Part shown: one piece after another, positions 10,290 through 21,899 of the stretch | Numbering within the stretch: the first letter of the stretch is position 1 | How the letters are laid out: each line of letters opens with the position of its first letter | NCBI RefSeq assembly: GCF_034190915.1 | Contig: NW_026947502.1 | Span: 37,292,785 to 37,356,784, forward strand | DNA length: 64,000 nucleotides | Reading direction: 5' to 3' | From: Cavia porcellus | Taxonomy: Eukaryota; Chordata; Mammalia; Rodentia; Caviidae | The notes under the pieces: generated by a model | The model's input: only the letters and a program-made list of their open reading frames with translations | Told to the model about the DNA's origin: nothing | Database searches by the model: none | Position numbers and translations under genes: made by a program

Positions 10290-12907
10290 TCATATATGTT
10301 TTAACGCTCCAGAATCAACTTCTAGATTATTAACATTTGTTTTGTTGCTTTTTGTGCTCTTATTGTTATTATATTGCATTTATAACTTACAAATCCAGTA
10401 ATGTTTTTGTTTCTGGCTGTCATTGTTTCTGATGGGAACTTAGTTATAAATTTATTGTGGTTCCCTTGCATCTGAGTCATTTTTATCTTGTTGGTTTCAA
10501 GATTTTTCTCTTAGCCATTGACTTTTAGCATATTAATTATGATGTGTCTGGATATGGATCTCTTTGTGTTAGCTCCCTGGAATTTTGAATCTCATAGATG
10601 TATAGATGAATGGTTTTTTAAAATCACATTTATGAAGTTTTCAGTCATTGTTTCTTTTTTAAAAAATTTTATTTATAGAAAGACAAAACAGAAAATGGGT
10701 AGAAATAACACATACTTTCAAAGAATAAATAAATAGTAATAAAACACTAATTGATGTTTACATATTGTCCTCTTACAAATAATTGTTCAAGATACAAAAG
10801 TGGAACATATAAATAGGAATTCAAACAGAGAGACTGCAAATAGTCTGTTCAACTATCTAATAAAAACTTAGTAATATGGTTATCAATCCTATACATGAAA
10901 ACATACACGCATTTATCCATATCTTCATTTATGTTAAGATTAAACAAACCAAAGCAGACTAAAATCACTCTGAACAAAGAATAATAGTATTGCTGGATTT
11001 CACATCCTGACACTCCAGAATCAGCACTGGGTACTGTACCTTTTTTTTCTTTCAAAGTAACAGTCATTGTTTCTTCAAATATTTTTATTATCATATTTCT
11101 ACTCTGTTTCTGGTATGATATTCTCTTTACATTCATCTTATGCTTACTGGTGTTCTACGTTTCTCTGAAATGCTATTTGCTTTCATCCTTTTTCTCTTAT
11201 TCTTAGATGGCATAATCTTCACTGATCTAGCATCTAGCTCACTGTTTTGTTCTGCTACTAAAAATCTACTGTTGAGCCCTTCTACTACATTTTTTCTTTT
11301 GAAGATAGAAAGAAAAAATAAAACATAATTTCAAAACAAGATTGTAGGCCAGTAACTGTAATCCTACTTTATAATTCTAGAATTTTGATGAGTTATTTTT
11401 AGTTACTTTTTATCTCTATCGATATCCTCTATTGGGCAGAGCACTGTTCTTTATTTTCCTAATGATATTTTCACTTAGTTATTTGAACATGTTTGTGATA
11501 AATACTTTTGCCATTTTGTTCTGCAGGGTGGTGGCGCTGGGGCCAGTGGCCTGCTTCTTTTGGATTGCCTCTCCTGCTTTACCAACAGGGGCTGGATGAC
11601 AGCACTCACTCATCATCTTCACCACTTTCCTCACCTGGAATTCACCCTCCACTCTTCCAGTCTAATAGGGTTAATGAGGTAGGACATCAGTATTCTTCGT
11701 CTCTTGTGCCTTTAGTTGAGCTTACCCTCTACAAATGAGAACTGGATCAGTAACAGATTTATAGTTACATAACAATCTAAAACATATCAGAAAGTGATAC
11801 ACAGTAAATATCCCCTCAGTAGAGTGATCTTACCCTCAGGACAGAAAATGTAGAGGGGAGAAGAGAAAAAATTAGAGGCATGAAAGATGACAGAGAGATT
11901 GAAGGACAAGAAAGATTGACGAAGCTTTGGGAAAGTGATGAGGAAGACAGAAGGGAAAGAAGCAAAAACAAAAACAAGATGTAAACAAAGACAATATCCA
12001 CACTCATGAAAAGTAAAAAACACTCAAGAAAAAAGAAAACCAGCAAACACAAAGAGAGGAAAAAAGGAGATTTTCTGTGATTAAGCCTGTGATTATGTCT
12101 GGGGCAACAGTCTTGTGAGTGTTTAATTCACTGCATGTCTCCACTGTCTCTGCTAGACAAAGAGGCAAACAGAGCCCAGATCCCCACTATAGCATCCAAT
12201 GAAGCCTCCGTCAATGCTGGGCGCTGGTAATCTCAGCAAGCCTGCTGTATGAATAGTGCAGTTTGCCCATTCTGGTGTTTTCAACTCTAAAGCAGTTCAG
12301 GCTGACCCTGGCCTCTGGTGGTGGGTTTGAGGCCTGAGATTTTCAGCCTACAACTCTCTGAGTTTCTCTTATCAGCCTGACTATGGCTCCCTGACACTGA
12401 TGACCCCTGTTGTTCTACCTCATCCAGTCTCCCGGAGCCTTGAAAGGAAGGAAAACCCACAGCTGCTCTGAGTCCCTGGTTCAGTTAACCCCTAAACAGC
12501 ATCTGGCCAAAACTCTCCCGCGGATGCTTAAGTGGAGTTGCCAGAGACATAGCTCACAGCATTGACTCCTCCATCCAACTGGTGTGCTTTTCCCTGGAGT
12601 CTCTGGAATCACCCACAGTGGAGCCCCTGTAGTTATCCTTTAGATCTACAGCGTGTTTCTGTAGATTTGAGCCTCCTCTCTCATGCTGCACTGGGAGTCC
12701 AGAAGGAAATGCACTTTGCTCCCTCCTTTTGAAGTCTGTCTCTTTCCCTGTGGACTCTAATTCTCCTTTCGGATCCTCCCTGGGTCTTGGGGATCCATCT
12801 CTCTGCTTTTCTACCTTTAGCTGTTATATTCCAGTGTCTGGAGTCCCAGTCTCACAGAGGTTGACTTCCTACTGTTTATCACTCTGCCATCTTCCCGGAA
12901 GTCTTAG
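10290..12907 (-). mobile_element. Ancient L1/HAL1-like element
   Basis: The inverted sequence resembles the ORF1 half of old L1/HAL1 elements: the 'gatgtgtctggatatggatct' and 'tcattgtttcttcaaatattttt' phrases, later 'cacttagttatttgaacatgtttgtgata'. It ends at 12,880-12,907 with 'ctgccatcttcccgga', which on the minus strand is the usual L1 5' start. Stops are frequent. A purine-rich stretch at 11,740-12,110 is not accounted for. A younger L1 3' end is inserted at 10,657-11,060. Confidence 0.5.
10657..11060 (-). mobile_element. 5'-truncated L1 insertion (3'UTR only)
   Basis: Flanked by a perfect 15-bp target duplication 'cagtcattgtttctt' (10,642-10,656 and 11,061-11,075). The body matches L1 3'UTR sequence of this window, for example the plus-strand L1-B 3'UTR around 56,100-56,210 ('tttcacatc', 'cagcactgggtac' in reverse). 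The A-rich 3' end is the T/A-rich start at 10,657. Typical 5'-truncated target-primed insertion, inside the ancient L1. Confidence 0.85.
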
Positions 12908-14017
12908 TTGTATGAATTTTAACTAAGTTTTCAAATGACAGTGTCCTTATTTGTAAATAAGACCACTTTTTCACTATATTGCTATAAGAATTAAATGAAG
13001 TACTTTTTACTGAAATGTTTCTTATGTTAGTATTCCCAGCAAATGAGGAATACTGTTGTTACTTATACTTGAAGAATGCATCTATAGCCTAAATATTCAA
13101 AAAAGACATTTAAGTGTTACCATCTTCCCAGTGAGATTATAATACTTAAGCATTGTAGAGTAGTCTAATACTATCATTGACCCCTAATCCCTTGGAAAAA
13201 CAAATGTTTCAGAAAACTCTGGCTAGGAAATGAGATCCTTTGTAGAAAACAAGTGTAGTATGTCTGCACAGACTATGCTGGCAACACTCTACACAGTGAA
13301 AATCGGGTGTAAGTATAATGAAAGGCAAGAGCTCCTTGTTCCTGTGGTTTATTCTCAGAGTACTGACTGTTCTCTATGAGCCCTCCTGCAACATTCCTAA
13401 TTCAGTCTTCTTTCTTACTCCTTTGTCACTCTAATATTGCTACACCGGGTTTCCTTACAAGGAAAAGGGAAATGTCATTGCAGCAGACGCATTCACTACA
13501 AATTAGGTTAAGAATGTGGCTCAACCCTGAAATTCATCCACAGACTCGACAGGTGGGATCTATTTAAAAGTCACAATGTCCATGGTTGAAGAAGTCAGTG
13601 TACACCAACAGCTAATTTAAGGAGGATTTAATGGGGCAGTACTGTTCTAGACAGTGAAGATAGACAGTAAACAAGATGAACAAAGGGTTCATGATGATCC
13701 TGTGAGCTAATATTATTCAATCATTAAACTGTTACAGTTTTAGAACTCTTTTTATTATGGAAATTGTCAAATGTACAAAGCATGAAGAAACCTTGCTATT
13801 CTTATCAATCAGCTCAGAAATTATCAACACATTGGCTAAGCTTGTTGAATCTGGGATTCCTTTACTTCAAAATCTGTTGAAAGGCATTGTACACATACTG
13901 TGATTTTAACTTTTCTCCTCTGGTTTGTGATTTTTAAAAGATCAGGACAAAGCTTTTAATTGTTTCATTCTTGGCATTATGAGAATAATTTTCATTTTTC
14001 TCAGTGTGATATCCTCC
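12908..14017. other. No gene recognised
   Basis: Anonymous sequence. The short frame 13,376-13,567 has no recognisable motif. Nothing with LTR, SINE or L1 character was seen. Confidence 0.45.
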
Positions 14018-14022
14018 TATGG

Positions 14023-14350
14023 TGTCTTAGTTACTTTTTACTTGTTGAGACAAAATACCTGATGCTCAAAGTTGGGAAAGGAAAGATTTATTTCTTACAC
14101 TTTTTGGAGGTTTCAGTCCATACTCATTTGGCTCCAAGGCAGAGTGGCATGGCAGGATCACAGTTCATGTGGCTGCAAACAGCAAGGAGGAAACTGCCAA
14201 CAGAGAGAGACACGCCTTCTTCCTGCCATTACATTGTATGCTGGCTCCACCCCTAGGTGGATGTAGCACTGACACCAGCAATCCAAGCACTAGACAATGA
14301 ACCAACCACAAACGCATAAGGCCTGGGGGTCACCGACATAAACCATGACA
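14023..14350 (-). mobile_element. Solo MaLR-type LTR with 5-bp target duplication
   Basis: Reverse complement of the LTR family at 16,259 and 18,067: it opens 'tgtcttagttac', contains the inverted poly(A) signal context 'ggaaagatttatttcttacac' and 'ggaggtttcagtcc', and closes 'ccatgaca'. It is bounded by perfect TATGG duplications (14,018-14,022 and 14,351-14,355). ERVL-class elements make 5-bp duplications, which fits. The internal region was presumably removed by LTR-LTR recombination. Confidence 0.85.
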
Positions 14351-14355
14351 TATGG

Positions 14356-16253
14356 GAGGTGCAGGAGGACCCAGTGCTTATTCATCCAGCCCTGTACTGA
14401 ATTTCTAGAACACCTTCTTGGCCTCATTTTTTGCTTCCAGTATGCAGTTGCCTCATCTCAGTCATATGATGAACAATGAGGGATGAAACAACTTGTTAAC
14501 CCAAGGACTTGGTATGATTCTGAACCCTAGAGTGTGTAATTATTGTAATTAATCCTACACATGAGAACTACTATTGAAGCTCTGTCTTCTCTCTCATGTA
14601 TATGTATACATAGTTATACATATGTGTCAGATATTTATTTACATTTAAATATGCATTGCACACACTGTGGTGAGCATGACCATGGTACAAACATGAAGGA
14701 TTTCATCTCCTATAGGTCTGTATTCTGTTTCTTTTCTACAGATCTGGCATTTTACCACTTATCCTGCCCCAGTTGTTCCCCTAAAGACAAGCCTGCAACC
14801 TCAACAGCTGCACTGGCTTAGGTTCTGCCACTGTTGTGCTGTGTAGAATAATCACCCTTTGACCTCCCTGCCTCTCTGTGTGTCTGAAGTGTACAGAGTT
14901 CCATCCTTTGTAACTCCCAGACCCACATTCCCTTCCTTCAGGAGAGTGACACTTCTCAGTTCTGTTTTACTCGGAAAATCTAATTTTACAGAAATTTACC
15001 GTGACACTTCCTGCAGGAGAGTGACACTTCTTTCAAGGGTAAAACTATCCTAATAAGGTTAAGAGAAGTAAATCATACTTTTAAAAAATCCGTCTTTTGA
15101 TCTCAGCTATTTAAAGAAAGAAAAGTAAGAGAAAAACTTGACAGGAAATACATAAACACCATCATGATGCAAAGACGTTAACTTTTGCTCTGTTATTTCT
15201 AGTTACTTTTAAACAGAATAGCATAATATTGCATACTTTTCATTATCAATAGGAAGAAAGTAAGGCAAAATCCTAAAAATCTCTTCAAAATTATAAAGAA
15301 GACTAAAATGGTGTTGAAGCATTTTATAAGACATCTCAGTCAGAGCTTGTGGCATGTTACTGGGCCCTGGTGGAGTTAGAATGTTGAACTACACAGCACC
15401 AAGCATACCTCCAGGATGGTCCATTATGGCATGCCCTTATCTAAGTTCCACAAGTTGTTCAGACTCGAGCACCAATTCCAGTCATAACGTGTCAGTTTCT
15501 AAATTTGACTCAGCTTTCTTATTGTTGCTTAATATTCAAGGTAAATCTTTTTATATTCTTAATGTTTATTATCACTATCTCTCAATAATTGCGATTGAGA
15601 CTGCATCTAACATGGTAAATTTCTGTAAAGTTTAATTTTCCAACAAGTAAAACAGAACTGAGAATAGCCAGGAGCTAGAGTTATGAGGTATGTGACATTT
15701 TACATTTACTCCTGGTTCATGATGCCAAGAAGATTCGACTTTCACATTTTCAAATTCATCAAGTTATTAATTTGAGGCTCAAGACCAGATAAGCATGGGA
15801 ATGGAAGTAGGATTTGGGAAGGCTCAAGGGCAGACAAGGATCAGAGATTCAACTGGGAACCAGGAGTGGAGTAGGGTATTTATTGCTCAATTATATAGTA
15901 ATTTAAAATAAACTGAACATTTAACATTTGTTGATCTGAGTTGTAAAGTTTTGCACACACCGAGTTGGGACAGCTTAATTTTTATATGGTACACATTAAA
16001 TTATGTATCATATATCTCGCTTGGGTTTCAGTTAATAAATAATATATAATTTTATTAGTGCTGTGTTTTTAGAAATATTGACAGTTTTTACTTTGATTGA
16101 TCATTTTGTTTTTTAAAAAAATTACTGTAAGAAACAGATCATATTAAGTATCTTTTGGCCCCTACAAAATTCTTTCTAATCTTGAAGGCTTTTTTCAAAT
16201 TGGAGATATAGTAAGATAGGTAGAAAGTGGGCTCTTTTAGCTGCACAGAGTAG
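14356..16253. other. No gene recognised
   Basis: Anonymous sequence. Within it 'ggagagtgacactt' occurs twice (about 14,941 and 15,017) as part of a short local duplication. No coding or transposon signature was identified. Confidence 0.4.
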
Positions 16254-16258
16254 AAGCC

Positions 16259-16599
16259 TGTCATGGTTTATGTCTGTGGCCCCCAGGCCTCACGCATTTG
16301 CATTGTGCATTTGTGATTCGTTCATTGTCTAGCTTGGATTGATGGTGTCAGTGCTACACTCATCTAGGGGTGGAGCAAGATGTAATGTAATGGCAGGAAG
16401 AAGGTGTTTCTCGCTCTTTTGCCTGTTTCCTCTTTGCTGTTTGCAGCTGTCATGAACTGCGGCCCAGCCATGCCATTCTGCCTTGGAGTCAACTGAGTAT
16501 GGACTAAAATCTCCAAAAACTGTAAGAAATAAACCTTCCTTTCCTAACTTTGGGCTTCAGGTATTTTGTCTCAGCGATGAGTTAAAAGTAACTAAGACA
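16259..16599 (+). repeat. 5' LTR of MaLR-type element
   Basis: 341 bp, TG...ACA ends. Carries 'ctgtaagaaataaacc' (poly(A) signal AATAAA) near its 3' end, followed by 'gtattttgtctcagcgatgag', the conserved MaLR R/U5-like end. Best internal match is 18,067-18,395. Confidence 0.8.
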
Positions 16600-18066
16600 A
16601 AATTTGGTACTGAGAGTGGGTTCGTTGCTGTGACTATACCTAATCATGTTTTTTGAGAGGCTTTAAAAATGGCTTGTGGGCAGAGTTTTAAAAGGTTTGG
16701 ACATGTAGCCTAGATGCATAGAGCTGGAGCAGCTTAGGCTGTTCCATAGAGGAGATTCTGGTAAGAGCTCAAGAGACAAGAAAACTGATAAAAAGCCTCA
16801 TGGTAAAGACCAGGCTTGGGAGGTTTCTGCTGGGAAGAAGGACTGTATTGGTTGTAGGACTCCCCATGATGTGTGTTATGGCTTGGCAGAAACTTTGTTT
16901 GCATTTTGCTCATGCTGAGAGACTTTGCCTGAGACTGAGACTAAGAGGGATAGACTGATTAATCTGGAAAAGGAAATTACAAAGCAGTCAGATGTTGAGG
17001 CTGTGGCATGGCTATTGTTGGGGGCTTTTAGCCAGCTTTATGTTACAATCAAGAGCAAAAAGCCTAGCAAGGTAATTTACAACTCTGTAAATTTGGCCAG
17101 AAAGAATATTTTAGAAAGGCTGTAGACTGTAAAGACAGAGTTAAAACTTTGAGTGACGAAAAAAAAACCCAGGAGAGTTAAAAAAGATGGCCCTGGGGCA
17201 GCAGGTCCCTACCCTTTGCAGCCTCAAAATTGCAAAATTTGCTCAGAAAAAAAGTTGCAGAGCACCATACTCCAGAATGGCAACGGAGGCCACATGAGGT
17301 TCCAAAATGGTGGCAACATAGAGAAGCTTTTCTTCACTATCAGGTTCATAGAGCCCAGTGATCCAGACAATCAACCCCTACAGCCAAGAGAGAGAAAAGC
17401 CTGGCTACTGCTCCAGCTGGCAGCAAACCTTGGTGGCATCCACATGGTGCTGATTTTAGGTGCAAAAAAATGCACAAATTCTGAGGGTAAGACAGCTTCC
17501 ATCTTGATTGCAAAGGGCCTGGGAGGCCAAGCAATGTGCTCCTGAGAAGGCAATTTGTAAAGATATAAGGGTAAAGCCAAAGGTGCAGTGGAGACCTCAG
17601 AAGTTTGGAAAAGCCAGGAATGTGGATGATCCAAGGAAGGCTGCAAAAAGTGAGCAGAGAGGGTATTAAAAAAAAAAAAGCTGCCAGAGCTAAAATCCCT
17701 AAAAGTGCCCTGGGGGTAGAATCACCCAAGCCTTTTGGAGTTTGCAACCAGATTGCTTCAAATGCTGAGCATGGAACCCTAGGACTTAATGTTCACCCTG
17801 CTGGATGTTGGACTTGCTTTGCTTCCAATGCTTTATATTCCCCTGCTTGTAACTTTTGGAATGGTAATGTTTGTCTTCTGCCTTTGCATTTCAAAAATGT
17901 TTAACCTTGTTTCATTTGTACAGGGGGTTACAGGTAAGAGTTTGATCTTGGAGGAGACTTGGGACTTGGACTTTTCAGCAATGCTTGGTCTTGGGCAACT
18001 CTTGGAGATGGACTGAATGTCTTTTGTATAAAGGATGTACATGAGTCCTGGGGGCCAGGGATGGAA
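16600..18066 (+). other. MaLR internal region, no intact coding domain
   Basis: Begins with the 'tggtactgagagtggg' segment. Frames at 16,925-17,125 (66 codons), 17,153-17,545 (130 codons) and 17,605-17,904 (99 codons) are in different frames and show no protease, RT or zinc-knuckle motif. The first has a helical, charged composition that could be a trace of gag, but I would not claim it. MaLR elements are non-autonomous and depended on ERVL proteins. Confidence 0.55.
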
Positions 18067-18395
18067 TGCCATGGTTTATGTTGGTGGCCCCCAGGCCTCA
18101 GGCATTTGCGATTGGTTCATTGTCTACCTTGGATTGATGGTGTCAGTGCTACACCCATCTAGGGGGGAGCAGGATGTAATATAATGGCATAAAAAAAGGA
18201 GTCCCTAGCTCTTTTGTCACTTTCCTCCTTGCTGTTTGCAGCCGCCATGAACTGTGGCCCAGCCATGCCACCCTGCCTTGGAGCCAACTGAGTGTGGACT
18301 GAAACCTCCAAAAACTGTAAGAAATAAACCTTTTTTTCTTCAACTTTGGGCTTCTGGTATTTTGTCTCAGTGACCAGTTAAAAATAACTAAGACA
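18067..18395 (+). repeat. 3' LTR of MaLR-type element
   Basis: 329 bp, starts 'tgccatggtttatg', ends 'aagaca'. Same order of blocks as the 5' LTR, including AATAAA near 18,324 and the 'gtattttgtctcagtgacc' end. Lacks a short 'gtgcatttg' segment present in the 5' LTR. Confidence 0.8.
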
Positions 18396-18400
18396 AGGCC

Positions 18401-19338
18401 AAATCCCTTAAACAGTACAATTCGGGACAGGGATTAACTTTCTCATACGTTACTTTGGGAAACTTCCTAACGATGCCCTCTTGCCTTCTGAGCCCTGCCC
18501 TGTTTGTAATTGCTCTTCTCCATGGCAGTTCTCAGGTATCTAGTGCGGTAAGCATCTATGGACCTTGTATCTCACTGTGTTAAACACTCCCTCTAATATT
18601 CATTTTCTAATATGAGAATATCATTCTTTCACTGTGATTTGCCCACCATTGTTAGAGTCCCCAGGAAACTGAGAATTAAAATCAGTTCTGCTTTGCTGCC
18701 AGACATGATACACTTAATGGCCTAAGATGCCTTTTCCCCCAGAAAATTAACTTTGGGATGAACTCATGTCTGGTTATGAGAGTCTGTTGACATCTCCATC
18801 TGTTCTTAGACTTGGACTACATCATGCAGACAACCAGGTCTTATGAACAAGTCCCTTGAATGCTACTCATGTTAAGAAGTCCTCCTGACTTAGCCTAAGT
18901 GCTTTTGGCTCAAGAGCCTCTAAAGCAGTGGTGGTCAACCTGCAGCATGCACTCCACAGCAGGATGATTGCATCATTGAAAGGTTCACCCACTGCTAAAG
19001 GGTGTGGACACTCACTTATGAAGGGCCTGACTCCAGTTACAGCAAACCTCTTAAAGTGTTCAATGACAAGAGCTGACTGTGGCACGTATGCCATAGTTTT
19101 GGCATCACCCACCTTGTCCTACTCATGCTTTGAATTCTCCATTTTCACATTCATTTTCCCTGGGCACAGTTCTTACATTTTGTCTGGCTTGTGGTGGAAA
19201 CAGAAGAGCTTCCCCTTCTTACTCATTTGGAAAATTTCTTTCAAGTGAAACCCTACCAATTAGGTGATATAATGACTAACAAATGAAAGAAAATTGAAGC
19301 ACAATACTGAATTTACTTTAACCTGAGGTAGGTAAATA
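18401..19338. other. No gene recognised
   Basis: Anonymous sequence. Opposing open frames at 18,867-19,112 (minus) and 18,928-19,248 (plus) overlap each other and have no recognisable domain. Confidence 0.4.
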
Positions 19339-19343
19339 AAAGG

Positions 19344-20413
19344 TGTTGTACTCTAAGAAAATAGCTTAGTTGTATGTGTATTATAGCAAACCTGTAAAGT
19401 GGCTTACTAAATGTGTTTGTTTTATCCTTTTTCCCTAACTGATATGTTAAGTGATCTAATTGATATGTTGAGCAACACTCTCCTCTGTAAAGAATTGCAA
19501 GAATCTCACCTAATTGATATGTTAACCATCGTTGCCCTCTACAAACTACAGAAGTTGTGCTAAAACAAGCTAACAAGGGTTGTTAATCACTGTTAGGTGC
19601 CTCTATTCTCTGCTAAAGAGCTAAAGAAAACTAGAATGGCCCATTAATGTACATTTGTTTAAAGTAACCTGGTTGTGTGCAGAGAGATTTGTGTATGAGT
19701 TTAACCCTTTACCCTGACCTTGACACATAACCGCCGTTTTCTGTTCTGTATGGCGCCTTATTGCCTCCCTCTCCCCTCACCTATCTATCTAGGCCATAAA
19801 GAATTTGGGTTTCTGGTGACCTCTCCCCGACCCAGTGATGATCTGTATAAAATGAGCCTGCCCCAATTTTAAGAACTGCTTAGCTTAAAGAAATTACCGG
19901 GTAATACTATGGCCCAAACCCCAATCGGTGCTTTCCTTTTGTTCTGTATGTATCAAATGAGTTAGATATCAGATCTTTGTAAAACTTAAGTTCCAGCATC
20001 TCATAACTCATGACCCCTTCGCACTCACTAGCGAAGATGAGCTGTGCTGGGATAATTAATTTCCCCACTTTCTTCTCCAAATATTGCTGCAGATGTGCCA
20101 CTCCGAGATAATGTCAGTCTGTAGGATGGGAGTAATTTGAGAAACACCAGGAACTCCCGAGATTGTCAGAGCTAAGTGGACAGCAATACAGTTTCTAGAC
20201 TCGGGTCAACAAGTTTGATGGCTCTGCAGGTTTCTTTGTCTCCCCCCACCCTTTTCCTCCAGCCTCTTTTTAAAGTCCTCCCTTCAGTCTCTGGGACACA
20301 GTCTCCAAATTGGCTCCCAGAGACTGGTCACTGGCCTGGAAATAAAGCCTTTGCCACCTAAATTTTCAGTCTCTTGCCTCCTTGGATTTTATACTGGGGC
20401 CCAAGTTATAACA
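19344..20413 (+). mobile_element. Long solo LTR (1,070 bp)
   Basis: Ends are TGTTGTACTC... and ...TTATAACA, giving a TGTT/AACA terminal inverted repeat. Flanking duplication AAAGG at 19,339-19,343 and 20,414-20,418 (or AAAAGG if one base of the end is counted as target). Near the 3' end there is a poly(A) signal (AATAAAGCC at about 20,341), then a C/T-rich stretch, as in retroviral R-U5. Three copies of a ~16-bp motif lie in the U3 part. No tRNA primer site or internal region is present, so it is a recombination-derived solo LTR. Family not assigned; class I is possible by its length. Confidence 0.75.
19435..19525 (+). repeat. Three copies of a 16-bp U3 motif
   Basis: The motif 'ctaaYtgatatgttRa' occurs at 19,435-19,450, 19,456-19,471 and 19,510-19,525. 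The 2nd and 3rd copies are each followed by a related stretch, 'gcaacactctcctctgtaaa' versus 'ccatcgttgccctctacaaa'. Repeats of this kind in U3 often act as enhancer units, but that is inference here. Confidence 0.7.
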
Positions 20414-20456
20414 AAAGGAATGCAGAGCATTCTGGAAGGAACAACAATAAAACATG

Positions 20457-20545
20457 ATGCTGGGGATTTAGCTCAGTGGTGTCAGTAGCTTCCTGGCAAG
20501 CACGAGGTCATGAGTTCAATCCTTGGTACCAAAAAACAAAGCAAA
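20457..20545 (+). mobile_element. ID-type SINE (tRNA-derived)
   Basis: Body at 20,460-20,529 has the tRNA-like A box ('ggatttagctcagtgg') and B box ('gagttcaatcc'), ending 'ttggtacc', followed by an A-rich tail. ID SINEs come from a tRNA-Ala-like RNA and are typical of rodents. They are transcribed by RNA polymerase III and copied by L1 machinery. Confidence 0.85.
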
Positions 20546-21344
20546 ACAAAATAATGAAAAAGTGTTCCTCTTGGGTGATGGGACTGGGTAATATTTTCAC
20601 TGTCTCCTAATAGCATTATACAAATGCAAATCTTCTTCAATGGCCCAGTGATTTTGGACAATAAGAAAAATGACATAAAAATGCTAGGGAACAACACAGA
20701 ACATAGTATTACAAATAACTGTAAGGCAGGAAAAGTTGTAGTGGTACTGAATGCCCAGTTTGTAGTGTAAAGGTCATTGCTGTTGTCATGATGCACAAAC
20801 CACAGTCTTGTGGGATGTAAAAAGAATGTGCATTTTTCAGTCGGGCATCTTTAAAGGAGTAGGTATGCCTTTTAGCCTCTCCTTTCTTGCTTGCTGTAAG
20901 GCAGGAGTGGGAGTTAGTCATATAAATGGAAACAAGAGTCAAGGGTTGGATGAATTTCCAAGAACAGCGTGGAGCTCACGGATAGGAGGAAAAAGAGTGT
21001 ACAATTCTTCAATAAGTTGGGACCCAGAGATGATGGGTTGAGGCTTTGAGGCAGAGAAAGGCTCAGAAGTGGGACTGGAATTAATGAAGAGTTGTATGAA
21101 GCAGATCTACTCATATGATCTTTCACATGCTATTTAGAAATTAAAAACAAAATTGAAGCGTAGAGTCCCACATTTCAATAAACTGTCTTGAAAGTGTTAT
21201 CAAATTTTGTTCCATCCCAGATTCAACTCACTAAAAGCTGTATCAGTGGACTGCTAGCTCTTAAAGAAAGTGTCTCAGATCTCTTTCCCACACTTCTACG
21301 CTAATTAGACAAAGATCAGTGGGAAGTGAGAATCTGCCAGGTGT
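20546..21344. other. No gene recognised
   Basis: Anonymous sequence. Overlapping short frames (20,709-20,942 minus, 20,808-21,041 plus) lack recognisable motifs. Confidence 0.4.
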
Positions 21345-21484
21345 TAGGAGTTAATATTGGAAAAAGGGAAAATATGTATGAAAGGACTTGTAGAAATCAA
21401 TCTATTTAAGGAAATAGGAGTTAATATTGGAAAAAGGGAAAATATGTATGAAAGGACTTGTAGAAATCAATCTATTTAAGGAAA
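21345..21484 (+). repeat. Perfect 70-bp tandem duplication
   Basis: Bases 21,345-21,414 are repeated at 21,415-21,484 with no differences that I can see (anchor 'ttaatattgg' at 21,351 and 21,421). Either a very recent duplication or an assembly artefact. It lies in otherwise unique DNA. Confidence 0.95.
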
Positions 21485-21834
21485 AATTTCAGTCTTTTTT
21501 TAAAAGGGTAGGGAATAGTGGAAGGAAGTTGTTTTCAAAAGAAGAGAGCAAAAAATGTTAAAGTCGTCTAAAAATTTTAAAGTTGTTTTTAGACATACTA
21601 ATTATGCACTATTCTCCCCAACTTTGTTCCATTTTTATGCTATTTTTAGTATATCAGTTTATGAATTTTTTATTGAAATTCATTTCTAATCATTAGTGAA
21701 TGAAGATAAGTATTGGTAACTCAACCAATCAACAACCAACCAATTGATGCACATTTAAGTAAAACAAAAATGATATATAAAATAAAACCTTAATTAAAAA
21801 TGATTAGGTGAAACTATATTAACTGTTTATTTTT
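21485..21834. other. No gene recognised
   Basis: AT-rich anonymous sequence between the 70-bp duplication and the 3' end of half-L1 no. 2. Confidence 0.45.
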
Positions 21835-21899
21835 TATTTTGAACCAAGTAAAATAAAAAAGCAAAACAGGAAAAAGCAAATCAGAATAGAACAATGCAA

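Larger units (their letters stand above)
16259..18395 (+). mobile_element. Two-LTR ERVL-MaLR-type element
   Basis: Two direct LTRs (16,259-16,599 and 18,067-18,395) enclose about 1.47 kb of internal sequence. The first bases inside the 5' LTR read 'tttggtactgagagtggg', the layout seen at the primer-binding side of MaLR internal regions. Flanks are AAGCC (16,254-16,258) and AGGCC (18,396-18,400), a 5-bp duplication with one mismatch. The LTRs differ by many substitutions and small indels, so the insertion is old. No gag, pol or env domain is recognisable inside. Confidence 0.8.

Noticed and set aside
16925..17125. Helical 66-codon frame as a gag remnant
   Set aside because: No zinc knuckle or major homology region; too short to assign.
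17346..17747. 133-codon minus-strand frame
   Set aside because: Lies in the MaLR internal region against its direction; several overlapping frames there are equally open and none has a domain.
18922..18945. 'cagtggtggtcaacctgc', similar to hAT (Charlie/MER) ends
   Set aside because: Only one end-like stretch and no matching inverted end or 8-bp duplication found.
20457..20531. Possible functional tRNA gene
   Set aside because: A and B boxes are present but the cloverleaf is not maintained and an A-rich tail follows; it is an ID SINE. The same holds for 58,120-58,205.
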